Below, one piece after another: positions 52,460-60,830 of a stretch of 64,000 nt of DNA; position 1 is the first letter of the stretch; each line of letters begins with the position of its first letter. Origin of the DNA: Variovorax sp. dw_308 (GTDB lineage: Bacteria; Pseudomonadota; Gammaproteobacteria; Burkholderiales; Burkholderiaceae_C); the NCBI RefSeq assembly GCF_019207085.1, contig NZ_JAATOM010000018.1, positions 62,001 through 126,000 on the forward strand, in the 5' to 3' direction. Both the position numbers and the translations under genes were made by a program. The notes beneath the pieces were generated by a model that did no database searches, was not told where the DNA came from, and saw nothing but the letters and a program-made list of their open reading frames with translations.

Positions 52460-53152
52460 CTAATCACCGTCGTCAACTTCTTCATCAAGAGGTTGCACGG
52501 TATCGCCACGTGGATAACGCTTGAGTGCCGTTCTGAACGCCTCGACGACCCCATCAGGATGGTCCATCGTCACGTGAAGGTTCTTCAAAAGGCCGTCGCC
52601 AAGGCCGTAGACCCAGCCGTGGATTGCCAACTTGTCACCGCGAGACCAAGCATCTTGGACCACGGTGCACAACGCGACGTTGCCCACCTGCTCGATCACG
52701 TTCATTTCACAAAGAATGTTTTCTTGTTGCTCAGGCGGAAGATGATCAAGCCGTTTTCGGTGACGAAGACGGACATCTTGAATATGCCGCAACCAGTTGT
52801 CCGCAAGGCCGATACGTCTTCCGTGAGTTGCAGCGCGTACGCCGGCACATCCGTGGTGACCAACCACCATGATGTGTTCAACTTTAAGGTGTTCCACTGC
52901 AAACTGGATCGTCGAAAGTGCATTCAGATCAGAGGGCACAACCAAATTCGCGACGTTTCTGTGCACAAATATTTCGCCCGGGTCGAGGCCGGTTATTTGG
53001 TTTGCGGGCACGCGGCTATCCGCGCATCCAATCCACATGTATTTAGGGCTCTGCTGACTTGCCAATCGGGAAAAGAATCCCGGCATCCGAGCCTCTGTAG
53101 CAGTGGCCCAGTCTCGATTATTGGCAAACAGATGGTCAAGTTCGTCACTCAT
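52460..53152 (-). CDS. can: Beta-carbonic anhydrase
   Basis: A 230-residue zinc enzyme that interconverts CO2 and bicarbonate. Zinc and catalytic residues are visible in WIGCADSRVPA (Cys43, Asp45, Arg47) and VVGHHGCAGV (His99, Cys102). Length fits the CynT/Can group. It stands alone, convergent with phaZ; bases upstream contain no clear operator. Codon use agrees less well with the GC-rich neighbours (more A/T at third positions), hinting at a different origin. Confidence 0.95.
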   Translation of the reverse strand: MSDELDHLFANNRDWATATEARMPGFFSRLASQQSPKYMWIGCADSRVPANQITGLDPGEIFVHRNVANLVVPSDLNALSTIQFAVEHLKVEHIMVVGHHGCAGVRAATHGRRIGLADNWLRHIQDVRLRHRKRLDHLPPEQQENILCEMNVIEQVGNVALCTVVQDAWSRGDKLAIHGWVYGLGDGLLKNLHVTMDHPDGVVEAFRTALKRYPRGDTVQPLDEEVDDGD

Positions 53153-53518
53153 TCCAAAGCTCCGTAGGTGCTTATAGAAGCCAACGGTTAAAGGCGTTGT
53201 CGCTCGGGAGGGGCGGTGCCTCCCGCGCAGCCCCCGGCGTCCATCGCTGGAACTTTGGCTCAGGCAAGTGTGCGCGACCGATGCGCGAGAAGATCATCTC
53301 AGATTCTAGGAGTGACGTTGGAGAAAGCGGGCTCGGAGGATGGAAGATGACCGGCAGTCAAGACCGAGTTGGCGGGCAAGTCGAGAGTGACGATGAGCGC
53401 CGCACGATCTGCGGACCCTTGACCGGAATCGACGAGCAAAAGGGCGTGCCAGTGCAAGGTGCGGAGGCCACCCAGCTGAATACCGGCATCTGAGACGGAC
53501 GACGTCCCGGGCCGACTC
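53153..53518. other. Intergenic stretch upstream of can
   Basis: About 365 bp. Nothing convincing was found; frames here have no protein-like pattern. The can promoter must lie in the left part. Confidence 0.4.
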
Positions 53519-53740
53519 TTAGCCGGACTTCACCCGCCACCGGGACCACAGCGCGCCGCCTTGACCGAGCGCAAGGGCCATGCGCGCCATTGGGTCGGCC
53601 GGCACCTGGCGCAGCGACCTGAGCAGCGGCTGCAGGTCAGGCTTTTCCAGTCGCCAGAATTCCTTGCGCTCGTAGGGCAACGGCGGGTAGATGGCTTTGG
53701 GGCGGCGCTGCGGTCTGGTAAGCGGCATGGTAGGCGACAT
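53519..53740 (-). CDS. Small hypothetical protein, uncertain
   Basis: A possible 73-residue basic protein with RRPKAIYPPLPYERKEFWRL then EKPDLQPLLRSLRQVPADPM. The composition is plausible for a real protein, but no family is recognised, there is no strong ribosome-binding site, and no partner gene. It could equally be chance coding in GC-rich sequence. Confidence 0.3.
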   Translation of the reverse strand: MSPTMPLTRPQRRPKAIYPPLPYERKEFWRLEKPDLQPLLRSLRQVPADPMARMALALGQGGALWSRWRVKSG

Positions 53741-53839
53741 GAGCCGAAGCCTAGCGCGAAGGCCTGCGACGGGTGGTGAGTTTTCTCAATGTCGTGGCGG
53801 CCTCCGTGCGGCACAAAAAGAGCGGACACGAGAGGAACC

Positions 53840-54037
53840 CTTGCGCGTAGTCATAGCCTTACTGTTTGCGGCGGCCGTGGTCATCGTGCTGGTCGCCACG
53901 AAGTGTTCGTTCTGCTCGACACCAGCCTGTGAGGCCGCACTACGCAGGGCGAGGCTGTGACAAGGATCCTGTTCGTCATCGGGCTCGTGCCGGCGGTGCT
54001 GGAAGTGCGGCTCGTGTGGTGGGCCTGGCAGACGTAG
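53840..54037 (+). CDS. Two tiny overlapping membrane-peptide frames, uncertain
   Basis: From a TTG at 53840 (after GAGGAACCC) the frame reads LRVVIALLFAAAVVIVLVAT then KCSFCSTPACEAAL to a stop at 53958-53960. A GTG overlapping that stop (53957) begins VTRILFVIGLVPAVLEVRLV then WWAWQT and stops at 54037. Each has one hydrophobic helix and they would be translationally coupled. The opposite strand has a competing 139-codon frame (53786-54205), so coding is unproven. Confidence 0.3.
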
Positions 54038-54456
54038 CTCGTGGGCGCGGCAGGAAGCCAAGCGCTGCCGCAACAGCCAGCAGTCCCGCTCATGCGCAAC
54101 CCACGCGAGTTCCTCGGTCTGCTCCCAGCCCTGCACCCTTGAACTCGGCGCCCGCGGCCGCACACAGCTTCGGATCGAATAGCCCATCTCGCGCAGGCCA
54201 CACATCAGCTCGCCGCGTTACCGCGCCTACCGCGCGCATCGGCAGAGCCCGGTCACGCCACCTGCGTGTCAATCCAGACCCGGAGCATGTTGAACAGGGG
54301 CGTGATCCGTTCATTTCGACCGCAGCGGCGCATGCTCCGCGTTCGCCCCGGTACGCTCAGTACTTCCCTGCACTAAACAAGAAGAAGGGTGAAACCCTGT
54401 TCTCGAGCGCAAGACGACTTGCGTAAGATTTGCAACCGCCCCCAACCAAAGTACCC

Positions 54457-54915
54457 ATGCTTGATGTCGACTTGCCAGCGCCCGCTGCGGCAGTTCGTAA
54501 CCTTCTTGCCAGTCACGGGATCGTTCCGGCCCTGGCACTCCTCAACGAAAGGACGCCCTACCGATTCACGGCAATCTACAAATTTAACGGCGAGGTGATG
54601 CACGCCGCATACGCTTTCGACCGCGACTGCGAATACCGTACGTGGCTGAAGGTGGTGCCTCTGTCCAAGAGCTTCTGCCAGCACGCGATTGCACATGGCG
54701 AGTTCGTGACCAGTCACGCCTCGAAGGATCAGCGCCTTACGAATCGACCCTATGCGGGCATGGTTGAGTCCTACTATGGCCGACTGCTGACGCGAGAGTG
54801 CGGCAAGCCTTATGGCACATTTATCCATTTCGACTTGGAGCCGCGCAGCATTCCCCCAAAGGAAATTCGTGTGCTGCGCGAGGTGATCCCGCAGTTCATT
54901 GACTACCTGAAATGA
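54457..54915 (+). CDS. GAF-domain protein
   Basis: A 152-residue single-domain protein. RFTAIYKFNGEVMHAAYAFD, PLSKSFCQHAIAHGEF, DQRLTNRPYAGMVESYYGRL and GKPYGTFIHFDLEPR follow the order of GAF sensor domains, which bind small ligands in the cytoplasm. No output domain is attached, so it must act with a separate partner or as a stand-alone sensor. The ATG at 54457 is chosen over one at 54430; no strong ribosome-binding site is visible for either. Confidence 0.72.
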   Translation: MLDVDLPAPAAAVRNLLASHGIVPALALLNERTPYRFTAIYKFNGEVMHAAYAFDRDCEYRTWLKVVPLSKSFCQHAIAHGEFVTSHASKDQRLTNRPYAGMVESYYGRLLTRECGKPYGTFIHFDLEPRSIPPKEIRVLREVIPQFIDYLK

Positions 54916-54962
54916 ACGGGCTCCACGGGGTCCTGCTGTGTCGGAAATATCTCTGTTATTAA

Positions 54963-55154
54963 AAGACCCGGGCAAATTCCGGCGAGCCAACGAATGTCAC
55001 CACGGAGCACGCGCCGGCGCTGAGTATTGGTGCAAACGCCACCGTGACCACGCCGGCGATTCAGGCCGATGCGGACAACACCAAGGCTCGCGGAATCTCT
55101 TATTTCTCCGACATCGACCTGCGCGGCGCACCCGTTGCAAAACCTGCGCAATAG
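54963..55154 (+). pseudogene. Short coding-like remnant left of the IS630 element
   Basis: The frame reads NVTTEHAPALSIGANATVTT then PAIQADADNTKARGISYFSD then IDLRGAPVAKPAQ and a stop. The composition looks protein-like, but there is no start codon and no family match that I can name. It ends 15 bp before the TA target site of the IS630 element. It may be the end of an older gene. Confidence 0.35.
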
Positions 55155-55171
55155 CCCTGTCTCGATTCTTA

Positions 55172-56273
55172 CTCAGCAGTCAGAAATATAGGCGACAGAA
55201 GGCGTTTCGAAGAATGATCGAACAAGCCGGCGGTTCTTCTGCATGTCGCGCAGCTGCTGGTCCACTCGAATTTCGAGTTTCTCGCCAGCTCTCAAGGGGT
55301 TGCGAGCCACGCCGGTGCGCTTGACGTGACTCCACACCAGCTCGTCCGGATTCAGGTCCGGTGCGTAGCCCGGCAGGATGTGCATGCTCAGCTGGCCCTG
55401 GGTGGACTCGATGTACTGGCGCACGTTCGCTTTCTTATGGGCCGGCAACCCGTCGACCACCAAGTGCACGGGTTTGCTGCGACCCTTCATCATCTTCTTG
55501 AGCAATTCGATGAACAGCTCAGCATTCAGCGCCCCTTGATAGGTCGCGAACCAGAAGCCACCTCTGGCATTGATGGCCGAGGCCGCCGAGACCGACTGGC
55601 GTTGGCCGGGACGCTCAATGACCGGGGTCTTGCCCTTGGGCGCCCAGGTCTTGCCGTACACGGTGTCGGCACGAAAACCCGACTCGTCCCAGAAGTAGAC
55701 TTCGCCCCCGCTTTGCCTCGCAGCCGCAGCGATACCGGGGTAGGTTTCGCGCTGCCAGCGCTCGATGGCTTGAGGATCTCGCTGGTAGGCGCGTTGCAGT
55801 GGCTTTTGCGGGGTCAGTCCGAGCTTGGCCAGCAACGCACCGACTGCCGTCACTCCCATCTTCGCGCCGAACTTTTGTTCGATCAGCGTCACGACAATGG
55901 CGCGTGTCCACAGCCCGAAGTCCAGTCCGTACTGTCGCGGGTCGCGTCCATTGATCCAACGAAACACTTGGCGCTCCTGTGCGGGACTCAGCGTTCGCGG
56001 TCGGCCGGTGCCGCGTGTGCCGCGCAATGCCTTGAGGCCTTTTCCTCGACCCGACGAGGCTCTCAGCCATTTGTAGATCGTGGTTCGGCTGAAGCCGTAG
56101 GCGGCGATCACCGAAGAGGGCTTCTCGCCATCGCGAACTCGCTCGACTGCCATCAGGCGAATCTCTTCAAGCGTTTTGTGATCCAGCTTGCGGCCATCTC
56201 GCTTCATACGCCATTGGAACACCAATTCGATTGCTGCGGCGCCTATTTGTGGCCTAAATTATCGACTACTGAG
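55172..56273 (-). mobile_element. Complete IS630-family insertion sequence, about 1.1 kb
   Basis: The ends read CTCAGCAGTC...ATAGGC on the left and GCCTAAATT...GACTACTGAG on the right, matching as inverted repeats at roughly 18 of 22 positions. TA dinucleotides flank both sides (55170-55171 and 56274-56275), as expected for IS630/Tc1-type target duplication. The right end interrupts the Bug-type receptor gene. Confidence 0.85.
55173..56207 (-). CDS. IS630-family transposase
   Basis: A full-length transposase of about 344 residues. N-terminal HTH domain (PSSVIAAYGFSRTTIYKWLR), GRPRTLSPAQERQVFRWI linker, then catalytic Asp in VYFWDESGFR, Asp in HLVVDGLPAHKK, and Glu in PDLNPDELVWSHVKR. Start at 56207 (MKRDGRKLDHK) is preferred to the ATG at 56225. 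The stop lies almost at the element end. The element is likely able to move. Confidence 0.92.
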   Translation of the reverse strand: MKRDGRKLDHKTLEEIRLMAVERVRDGEKPSSVIAAYGFSRTTIYKWLRASSGRGKGLKALRGTRGTGRPRTLSPAQERQVFRWINGRDPRQYGLDFGLWTRAIVVTLIEQKFGAKMGVTAVGALLAKLGLTPQKPLQRAYQRDPQAIERWQRETYPGIAAAARQSGGEVYFWDESGFRADTVYGKTWAPKGKTPVIERPGQRQSVSAASAINARGGFWFATYQGALNAELFIELLKKMMKGRSKPVHLVVDGLPAHKKANVRQYIESTQGQLSMHILPGYAPDLNPDELVWSHVKRTGVARNPLRAGEKLEIRVDQQLRDMQKNRRLVRSFFETPSVAYISDC

Positions 56274-57127
56274 TAAGGATCGCGTTCACTTCCTTCATGC
56301 GCTCGACTACTGTCGCCGGCGTGGCCGCTGGCGCCATGAAGCCGAACCAGCCGTAACCCACGACGTTCGGAAAACCTTGCTCACGGAAGGTTGGCACCAT
56401 CGGGTAGACCGGGCTTCGCTCTTCGGACCCGACCGCCAGAACACGCAGCTTGCCAGCCTGCACATGCGGCAGTGCTGTCGGCATGGCGGTGAGCGTCGCA
56501 TCCACGCGTCCCGCGAGCGGCTCGGTGTAGGCCGTGGCGTCGCCGCGGAAATGCACGTTCAGCCCCTTCACGCCGGCCTCCTTGAAGAACAGTTCGGCCG
56601 TCAGATGCGGACCGGAACCACTTCCTGGTGTCGCGAAGGTCAGGCCCTCTGGCTTGGACTTGCCGTAGGCGACCAGGTCGGCCACCGACTTGAACGGTGA
56701 ACTGGCATTGACGATCAGGAAGACCGGCGCGTTTACTGCGAGCGTGACCGCCTTGAAATCGCGCACCGGGTCGTAAGAAAGCTTGCCGTACACCGGCTCG
56801 GCAGTCGCGAAAGGCGCGGCTGCGTAGAGCCAGGTGTAGCCGTCCGGCGCGGCTCGTGCGACATATTCGTTGGCCAGCCACGTGCCGGCACTGAGCTGGC
56901 TTGTTCTCGACGATGAATTGCTGCTGCAGGCATTTGCTCAGTTCTTCGCACAGGATGCGCGCCGAGATGTCATTCGAGCCACCGGCACCATAGGGCGACA
57001 GGACGCGCACTAGCCTGTGCGGCCAAACATCCTGCGCCTCGGCGAGCGACGGAAAGGCCGCGATGGCCGCGAAGGCGCCTCCGATTGCGGCGAACTGCGA
57101 GATGAAATGACGACGGTGAAGCGACAT
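56266..57127 (-). pseudogene. Bug/TctC receptor gene, frameshifted and truncated by IS630
   Basis: From the ATG at 57127 it encodes a signal peptide (MSLHRRHFISQFAAIGGAFA) and the family start WPHRLVRVLSPYGAGGSNDI to FIVENKP. Near 56905 one frame is left and SAGTWLANEYVARAAPDGYT continues in the next, through VYGKLSYDPVRDFKAVTLAV to RMKEVNAILTQ. The stop codon lies in the IS630 inverted repeat, so the last 30-40 residues are lost. Two lesions make it non-functional. Confidence 0.85.
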
Positions 57128-57152
57128 GGCGCTGTGTCCTGGATGGTTTTGC

Positions 57153-58457
57153 CTAGTCGAGTCGAACGACAGGCGGGTATACGAATTGCGTCGACAGATG
57201 CGGCGTGCGAGGCTGGTACAGCCGCAGCGTGAGATAGAACTGGTCATCCGACGGCGTCGGCAGCCAGTTGCAGCCTTCGCCGGGGTCGTCAGCCTGCAGC
57301 CGGATGCGGAGGCTCCCGTCTGTCTCGGTACGCAGGCCCTCTGTGCGGTCACCGATGGAGTAGCGATCGATAGGGTTGTCGATGAGCAGGCAGTCGCGGC
57401 GGCGGTACACGGTGAGCGACCAGAACGCATCGACCTGCGGCGCTGAGCCGCACGGAAAACAGAGTTCGTAGTGCGCCTTGCCGTCGAGCGGCGCACTTGC
57501 CGCGTCGACCTCGCAGACCGGGTACATCGCCTCCTCCATGCCGAGCGCGCCGATGAGGTTGCGTGCCACGCGGGCGCGTGTTGGGTAGTCGATGCCGTAG
57601 TCGGTACGTACGGAGACCGGCAGCGTCCAGCCGTTGCCGATGTCGCTGGCACTCACATCCTGTCGAAGCGCCGCGCAAGTCTCAGCCAGTGCGATGGCAA
57701 GCGCGGCCTCGGCGTCAGGCTCCGGCTCGCCATGGCGCAGGCCGAAACGATCGAGCAGTTCTAGCATCGCGCCCTGTCCGGCGGGCGCAGGATTGCGCTT
57801 CAGCACGTCGCGCACGGTGAGACGGTAGAGCATGACTTCGGGCACATCCCTTGGCCGGCGGTCCATGCCGGTGTCGAAGCGTTGCCATGCGGCGCTCGAC
57901 GCATCGCCAGCTTTGCGGATCGCGTATTGGTCTTGCAGGCCATGCGCCAAGGCAATGTCTGCAGCATCCGCGGAAGCCAGCATGCGACCGATGATCCACA
58001 CATCGCTGCCAGGCGCGGCGACGGGCACCGTTGCTTCGGGCACATCGCCCTTCCAATCCGGGCCATGCACGAACAGGCGCTGTGCTCGGTTGCCCGTCGT
58101 GCGCCGGCCAGCGTAGGCGAACGGGTTGGTCCACATGTCGAGGAAGCCCAGCGTCCAATAGCGCTCACCCATGTCCGGCACGTTGATGAGCAGCGGGCCA
58201 TTGCTCAGGTCGAGCCAGGCGTTGTCATAGAGCGTGTCGTTGTTCGGCGAGACGACCTCCCGATTGCGCGGCGTGAGCAACTGGCGCGTGTGCCGAAAAC
58301 CGTTGACCCAGCGGACGCTGGCATTGGGGTTGGCGTCGGCCAGTTCGCCGCTGTCGAGCTTGCGCGGGCACGTGGCCGCGCGCATGCGCGCCATCTCGAA
58401 CAGCGGCAGGGTGTAGAGCACCGCATCTCGTGCGGCTTGATCCAGCGTACTGCTCAT
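57153..58457 (-). CDS. DUF1254/DUF1214 domain protein, copy A
   Basis: A 434-residue protein. The N-terminal DUF1254 region has REVVSPNNDTLYDNAWLDLS and the C-terminal DUF1214 region has FWSLTVYRRRDCLLIDNPID, both family hallmarks. Function of the family is not established; a role in the cell envelope or in enzyme-like oxidation of small substrates has been suggested. There is no signal peptide, unlike many relatives. It overlaps copy B by ATGA, so the pair is co-translated and may form a heteromer. Confidence 0.85.
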   Translation of the reverse strand: MSSTLDQAARDAVLYTLPLFEMARMRAATCPRKLDSGELADANPNASVRWVNGFRHTRQLLTPRNREVVSPNNDTLYDNAWLDLSNGPLLINVPDMGERYWTLGFLDMWTNPFAYAGRRTTGNRAQRLFVHGPDWKGDVPEATVPVAAPGSDVWIIGRMLASADAADIALAHGLQDQYAIRKAGDASSAAWQRFDTGMDRRPRDVPEVMLYRLTVRDVLKRNPAPAGQGAMLELLDRFGLRHGEPEPDAEAALAIALAETCAALRQDVSASDIGNGWTLPVSVRTDYGIDYPTRARVARNLIGALGMEEAMYPVCEVDAASAPLDGKAHYELCFPCGSAPQVDAFWSLTVYRRRDCLLIDNPIDRYSIGDRTEGLRTETDGSLRIRLQADDPGEGCNWLPTPSDDQFYLTLRLYQPRTPHLSTQFVYPPVVRLD

Positions 58458-59800
58458 GCGACCCGCTCCACATCGGGAAAGCGGTACTGACCATCGAACA
58501 GCCTTTGCTGAGGATGGTAGAGGCGCAGAACGAGATAGAACGGGGCGTCCGGTGCGGGCAGCCAGTTCTGCTCGGGTCCCGGTGGACATTGGTGAGAGAT
58601 GAACAACGTCAGGCAGCCGTCCGCGTTGCGAACCAGCGGGCTGCGGTTGCCGAGCGCGTGACGGCCAAGTGAGGTCGACGCGAGGTAGCGATCGCCGTCG
58701 TAGAGCGTGATCGACCAAAAGGCATCTGCCGGCAATTGGCCGCCATCCTCGAAGTGCAGCCGATAGCAATGCCCCCCGTGCAGCGCTACGCCGTCGTGGT
58801 CGTAGTCGACGCTGGCGTAGATGGCCTCGTCAGCGGCCAGCGCGCCGAGGCCCTTGAAGGCCGTGGCGGCGCGCAGCATGAGGTCGTCGCCATAGCGGCC
58901 GAGTCGCGTCGAATAGCGCCACGCCGCCTTCGAAGGACTGCGTGTATGCGCCTCGATCAGACGCATCGCCGCGGCATGGCCCTGCCGCAGGCCTTGGGCC
59001 ACGCCGGGGCGCAGGTTCGCCAGCTTGCCATCGTCCGCGCACTGCAAGTGCAGGCTCGTCAGCAGCGCGAACACGCCGCGCTGAGAGGACGGCGGGGGAA
59101 AGTCCTGTACTGCGCGCAGCAGGTTGGCGAAGAAGTCGAGCGCCGGGTCGCCGCCTTCGCGCCATTGCGCGATGCTGCGGGGCGACGCCAGGGCAGGCGC
59201 CCGTGCGAACGTGGTGTCCAGGCTGAAGCCGGCCTGGAATGCGCGGGCCGCCGGCAGATCGGCTTCGTCGTCGACGAGGACGCGACCGAGCAACCACACC
59301 AGCGCACTGGGGCAGGCGATGGCGATGCAGCCCGCCGGCGGTGCACTGTCATCGCCTGGCGGCATGAGCGCGAAGCGGCTGCCTTCACGCGGACTGTTGC
59401 GCGTGCCGATGTTGTGAAAGTTGTTGGTGTAGACATCGAGCAACTCGAGCACGAAGTAGCGCCCAGTCTGCGCCGGCACCTCGATCACGACCGGCCCGCG
59501 CCGCAGGTCGATCCAGGCGTTGGTATAGAGCAGGTCGTTGGCGGGCGTGACGATGTCGCGATCGCGGTCGGTCCAGCGCTGCGCGCTGTGGCCCAGCTCG
59601 TTGAACGGTGCGCGGCCATAGCCGGTGGCGCCCGGCATGCCGCCGTCGTTGCCGGCCGTCTGCACGCGGCAGGTGCGCACGGCTTCTAGCAAGGGATACC
59701 CGGCGATGACAGCCGTGATCGCGGCGTGTGCCGACAGCGCCTCGACCGGCGTCGCATGTTCGAGTTCGAGAAAGGCTTCGGTAATGGTCATGACGGTCAT
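58454..59800 (-). CDS. DUF1254/DUF1214 domain protein, copy B
   Basis: A 448-residue paralogue of copy A, with RDIVTPANDLLYTNAWIDLR and FWSITLYDGDRYLASTSLGR at equivalent positions and a GPEQNWLPAPDAPFYLVLRL end, matching copy A's GCNWLPTPSDDQFYLTLRL. Start at 59800 (MTVMTITEAF) is chosen from a longer open frame. It begins 10 bp after the stop of the Bug receptor gene. Copies are clearly diverged, suggesting separate roles rather than a recent duplication. Confidence 0.85.
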   Translation of the reverse strand: MTVMTITEAFLELEHATPVEALSAHAAITAVIAGYPLLEAVRTCRVQTAGNDGGMPGATGYGRAPFNELGHSAQRWTDRDRDIVTPANDLLYTNAWIDLRRGPVVIEVPAQTGRYFVLELLDVYTNNFHNIGTRNSPREGSRFALMPPGDDSAPPAGCIAIACPSALVWLLGRVLVDDEADLPAARAFQAGFSLDTTFARAPALASPRSIAQWREGGDPALDFFANLLRAVQDFPPPSSQRGVFALLTSLHLQCADDGKLANLRPGVAQGLRQGHAAAMRLIEAHTRSPSKAAWRYSTRLGRYGDDLMLRAATAFKGLGALAADEAIYASVDYDHDGVALHGGHCYRLHFEDGGQLPADAFWSITLYDGDRYLASTSLGRHALGNRSPLVRNADGCLTLFISHQCPPGPEQNWLPAPDAPFYLVLRLYHPQQRLFDGQYRFPDVERVA

Positions 59801-59810
59801 GGGTATCTCT

Positions 59811-60803
59811 TCAGTCGGCCTTGATGTTTCCGGCCTGCACCAGCCGGCTCCAGGTTGCGATGTCATCGCGCACCTGCTGCGCAAATTGCTCACGCGGGAT
59901 TGGCACAGGCTCCATGCCCAGCGCGCGCACTTTCTCGGCCGCCTCGGGTTGCTTGAGCATCGCATCCACGGCCTGCGCCAGCCTGTCGACGACGGGCGCC
60001 GGTGTGCGCGCCGGCGCGAAGATGCCGTACCACGAGGCCGTGTCGAACGCCACGCCCTGCTCCAGCAGGGTCGGCACGCCGGGGTAGCTGCTCGAGCGCC
60101 GCGGGCCGGTCACGGCCAGTGCCTTGATGCGCCCGGCCTTGACGAAGGGTGCGGCACTGGTGACATCGACCATGGCCACCTGGATCTGGCCTCCGATGAG
60201 GTCATTGAGTTCCGGCGCCACGCCCTTGTACGGCACGTGGCCCATGTGGACGCCGGTGGACTGGTTGATGGCTTCGAGGGCGAGATGGCCTCCGGATCCG
60301 TTGCCCCACGAACCCACCATGACGTTGCTGCCCGGCTTGCGCGCGATCTCGATCAGTTCCTTGACGGAATTCGCCGGGAAGTCGGGGTGCGCGACCAGCA
60401 GATTGCCACCCAGTGCGACGCGACCGATCGCGACGAAATCGGTTGCCGGCCTGTAGGAAAGGTCCTTGTAGATCGCCGGCGCGATCGCATGCGTGGCGCT
60501 GATGCCGAGCAGGATCGTGTATCCGTCGGGGTCGGCGCGTGCGACCTTGGCGCTGCCCAGCGTTCCTGTGGCGCCGGGCACGTTGTCGACGACCACCGTC
60601 GCCTTCAAGGTGGTGGCGAGCGACTGGGCGACCCAGCGGCCCATGACATCGGTGCCGCCACCCGGGGGAAATGGGACGACCAGGTGGATCGGCTTGTCCG
60701 GCCAGGGGGCCTCGGCCAGCGCTACGGGGGCGGCGCCAAGGGCTAGGACACCGATGGCGGCGGCCAGCAGCGTGCGACGACGGGGTGAATCAAGAGAGAT
60801 CAT
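59811..60803 (-). CDS. Tripartite tricarboxylate (Bug/TctC) substrate-binding protein
   Basis: A 330-residue receptor. Signal peptide with twin arginines (SPRRRTLLAAAIGVLALGAA), then PWPDKPIHLVVPFPPGGGTD and VVVDNVPGATGTLGSAKVAR. It ends in WSRLVQAGNIKAD, a normal family ending. It is third from the promoter in a run that begins with the NDP-forming acyl-CoA synthetase, 27 bp upstream. The shape SPRRRTLL hints at Tat export. Confidence 0.92.
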   Translation of the reverse strand: MISLDSPRRRTLLAAAIGVLALGAAPVALAEAPWPDKPIHLVVPFPPGGGTDVMGRWVAQSLATTLKATVVVDNVPGATGTLGSAKVARADPDGYTILLGISATHAIAPAIYKDLSYRPATDFVAIGRVALGGNLLVAHPDFPANSVKELIEIARKPGSNVMVGSWGNGSGGHLALEAINQSTGVHMGHVPYKGVAPELNDLIGGQIQVAMVDVTSAAPFVKAGRIKALAVTGPRRSSSYPGVPTLLEQGVAFDTASWYGIFAPARTPAPVVDRLAQAVDAMLKQPEAAEKVRALGMEPVPIPREQFAQQVRDDIATWSRLVQAGNIKAD

Positions 60804-60830
60804 GATGCTTTCCAGGGTGACGGCCGTGGA

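Noticed and set aside
53786..54205. 139-codon minus-strand frame as a gene
   Set aside because: No ribosome-binding site or family features; it competes with two plus-strand peptide frames and cannot be supported.
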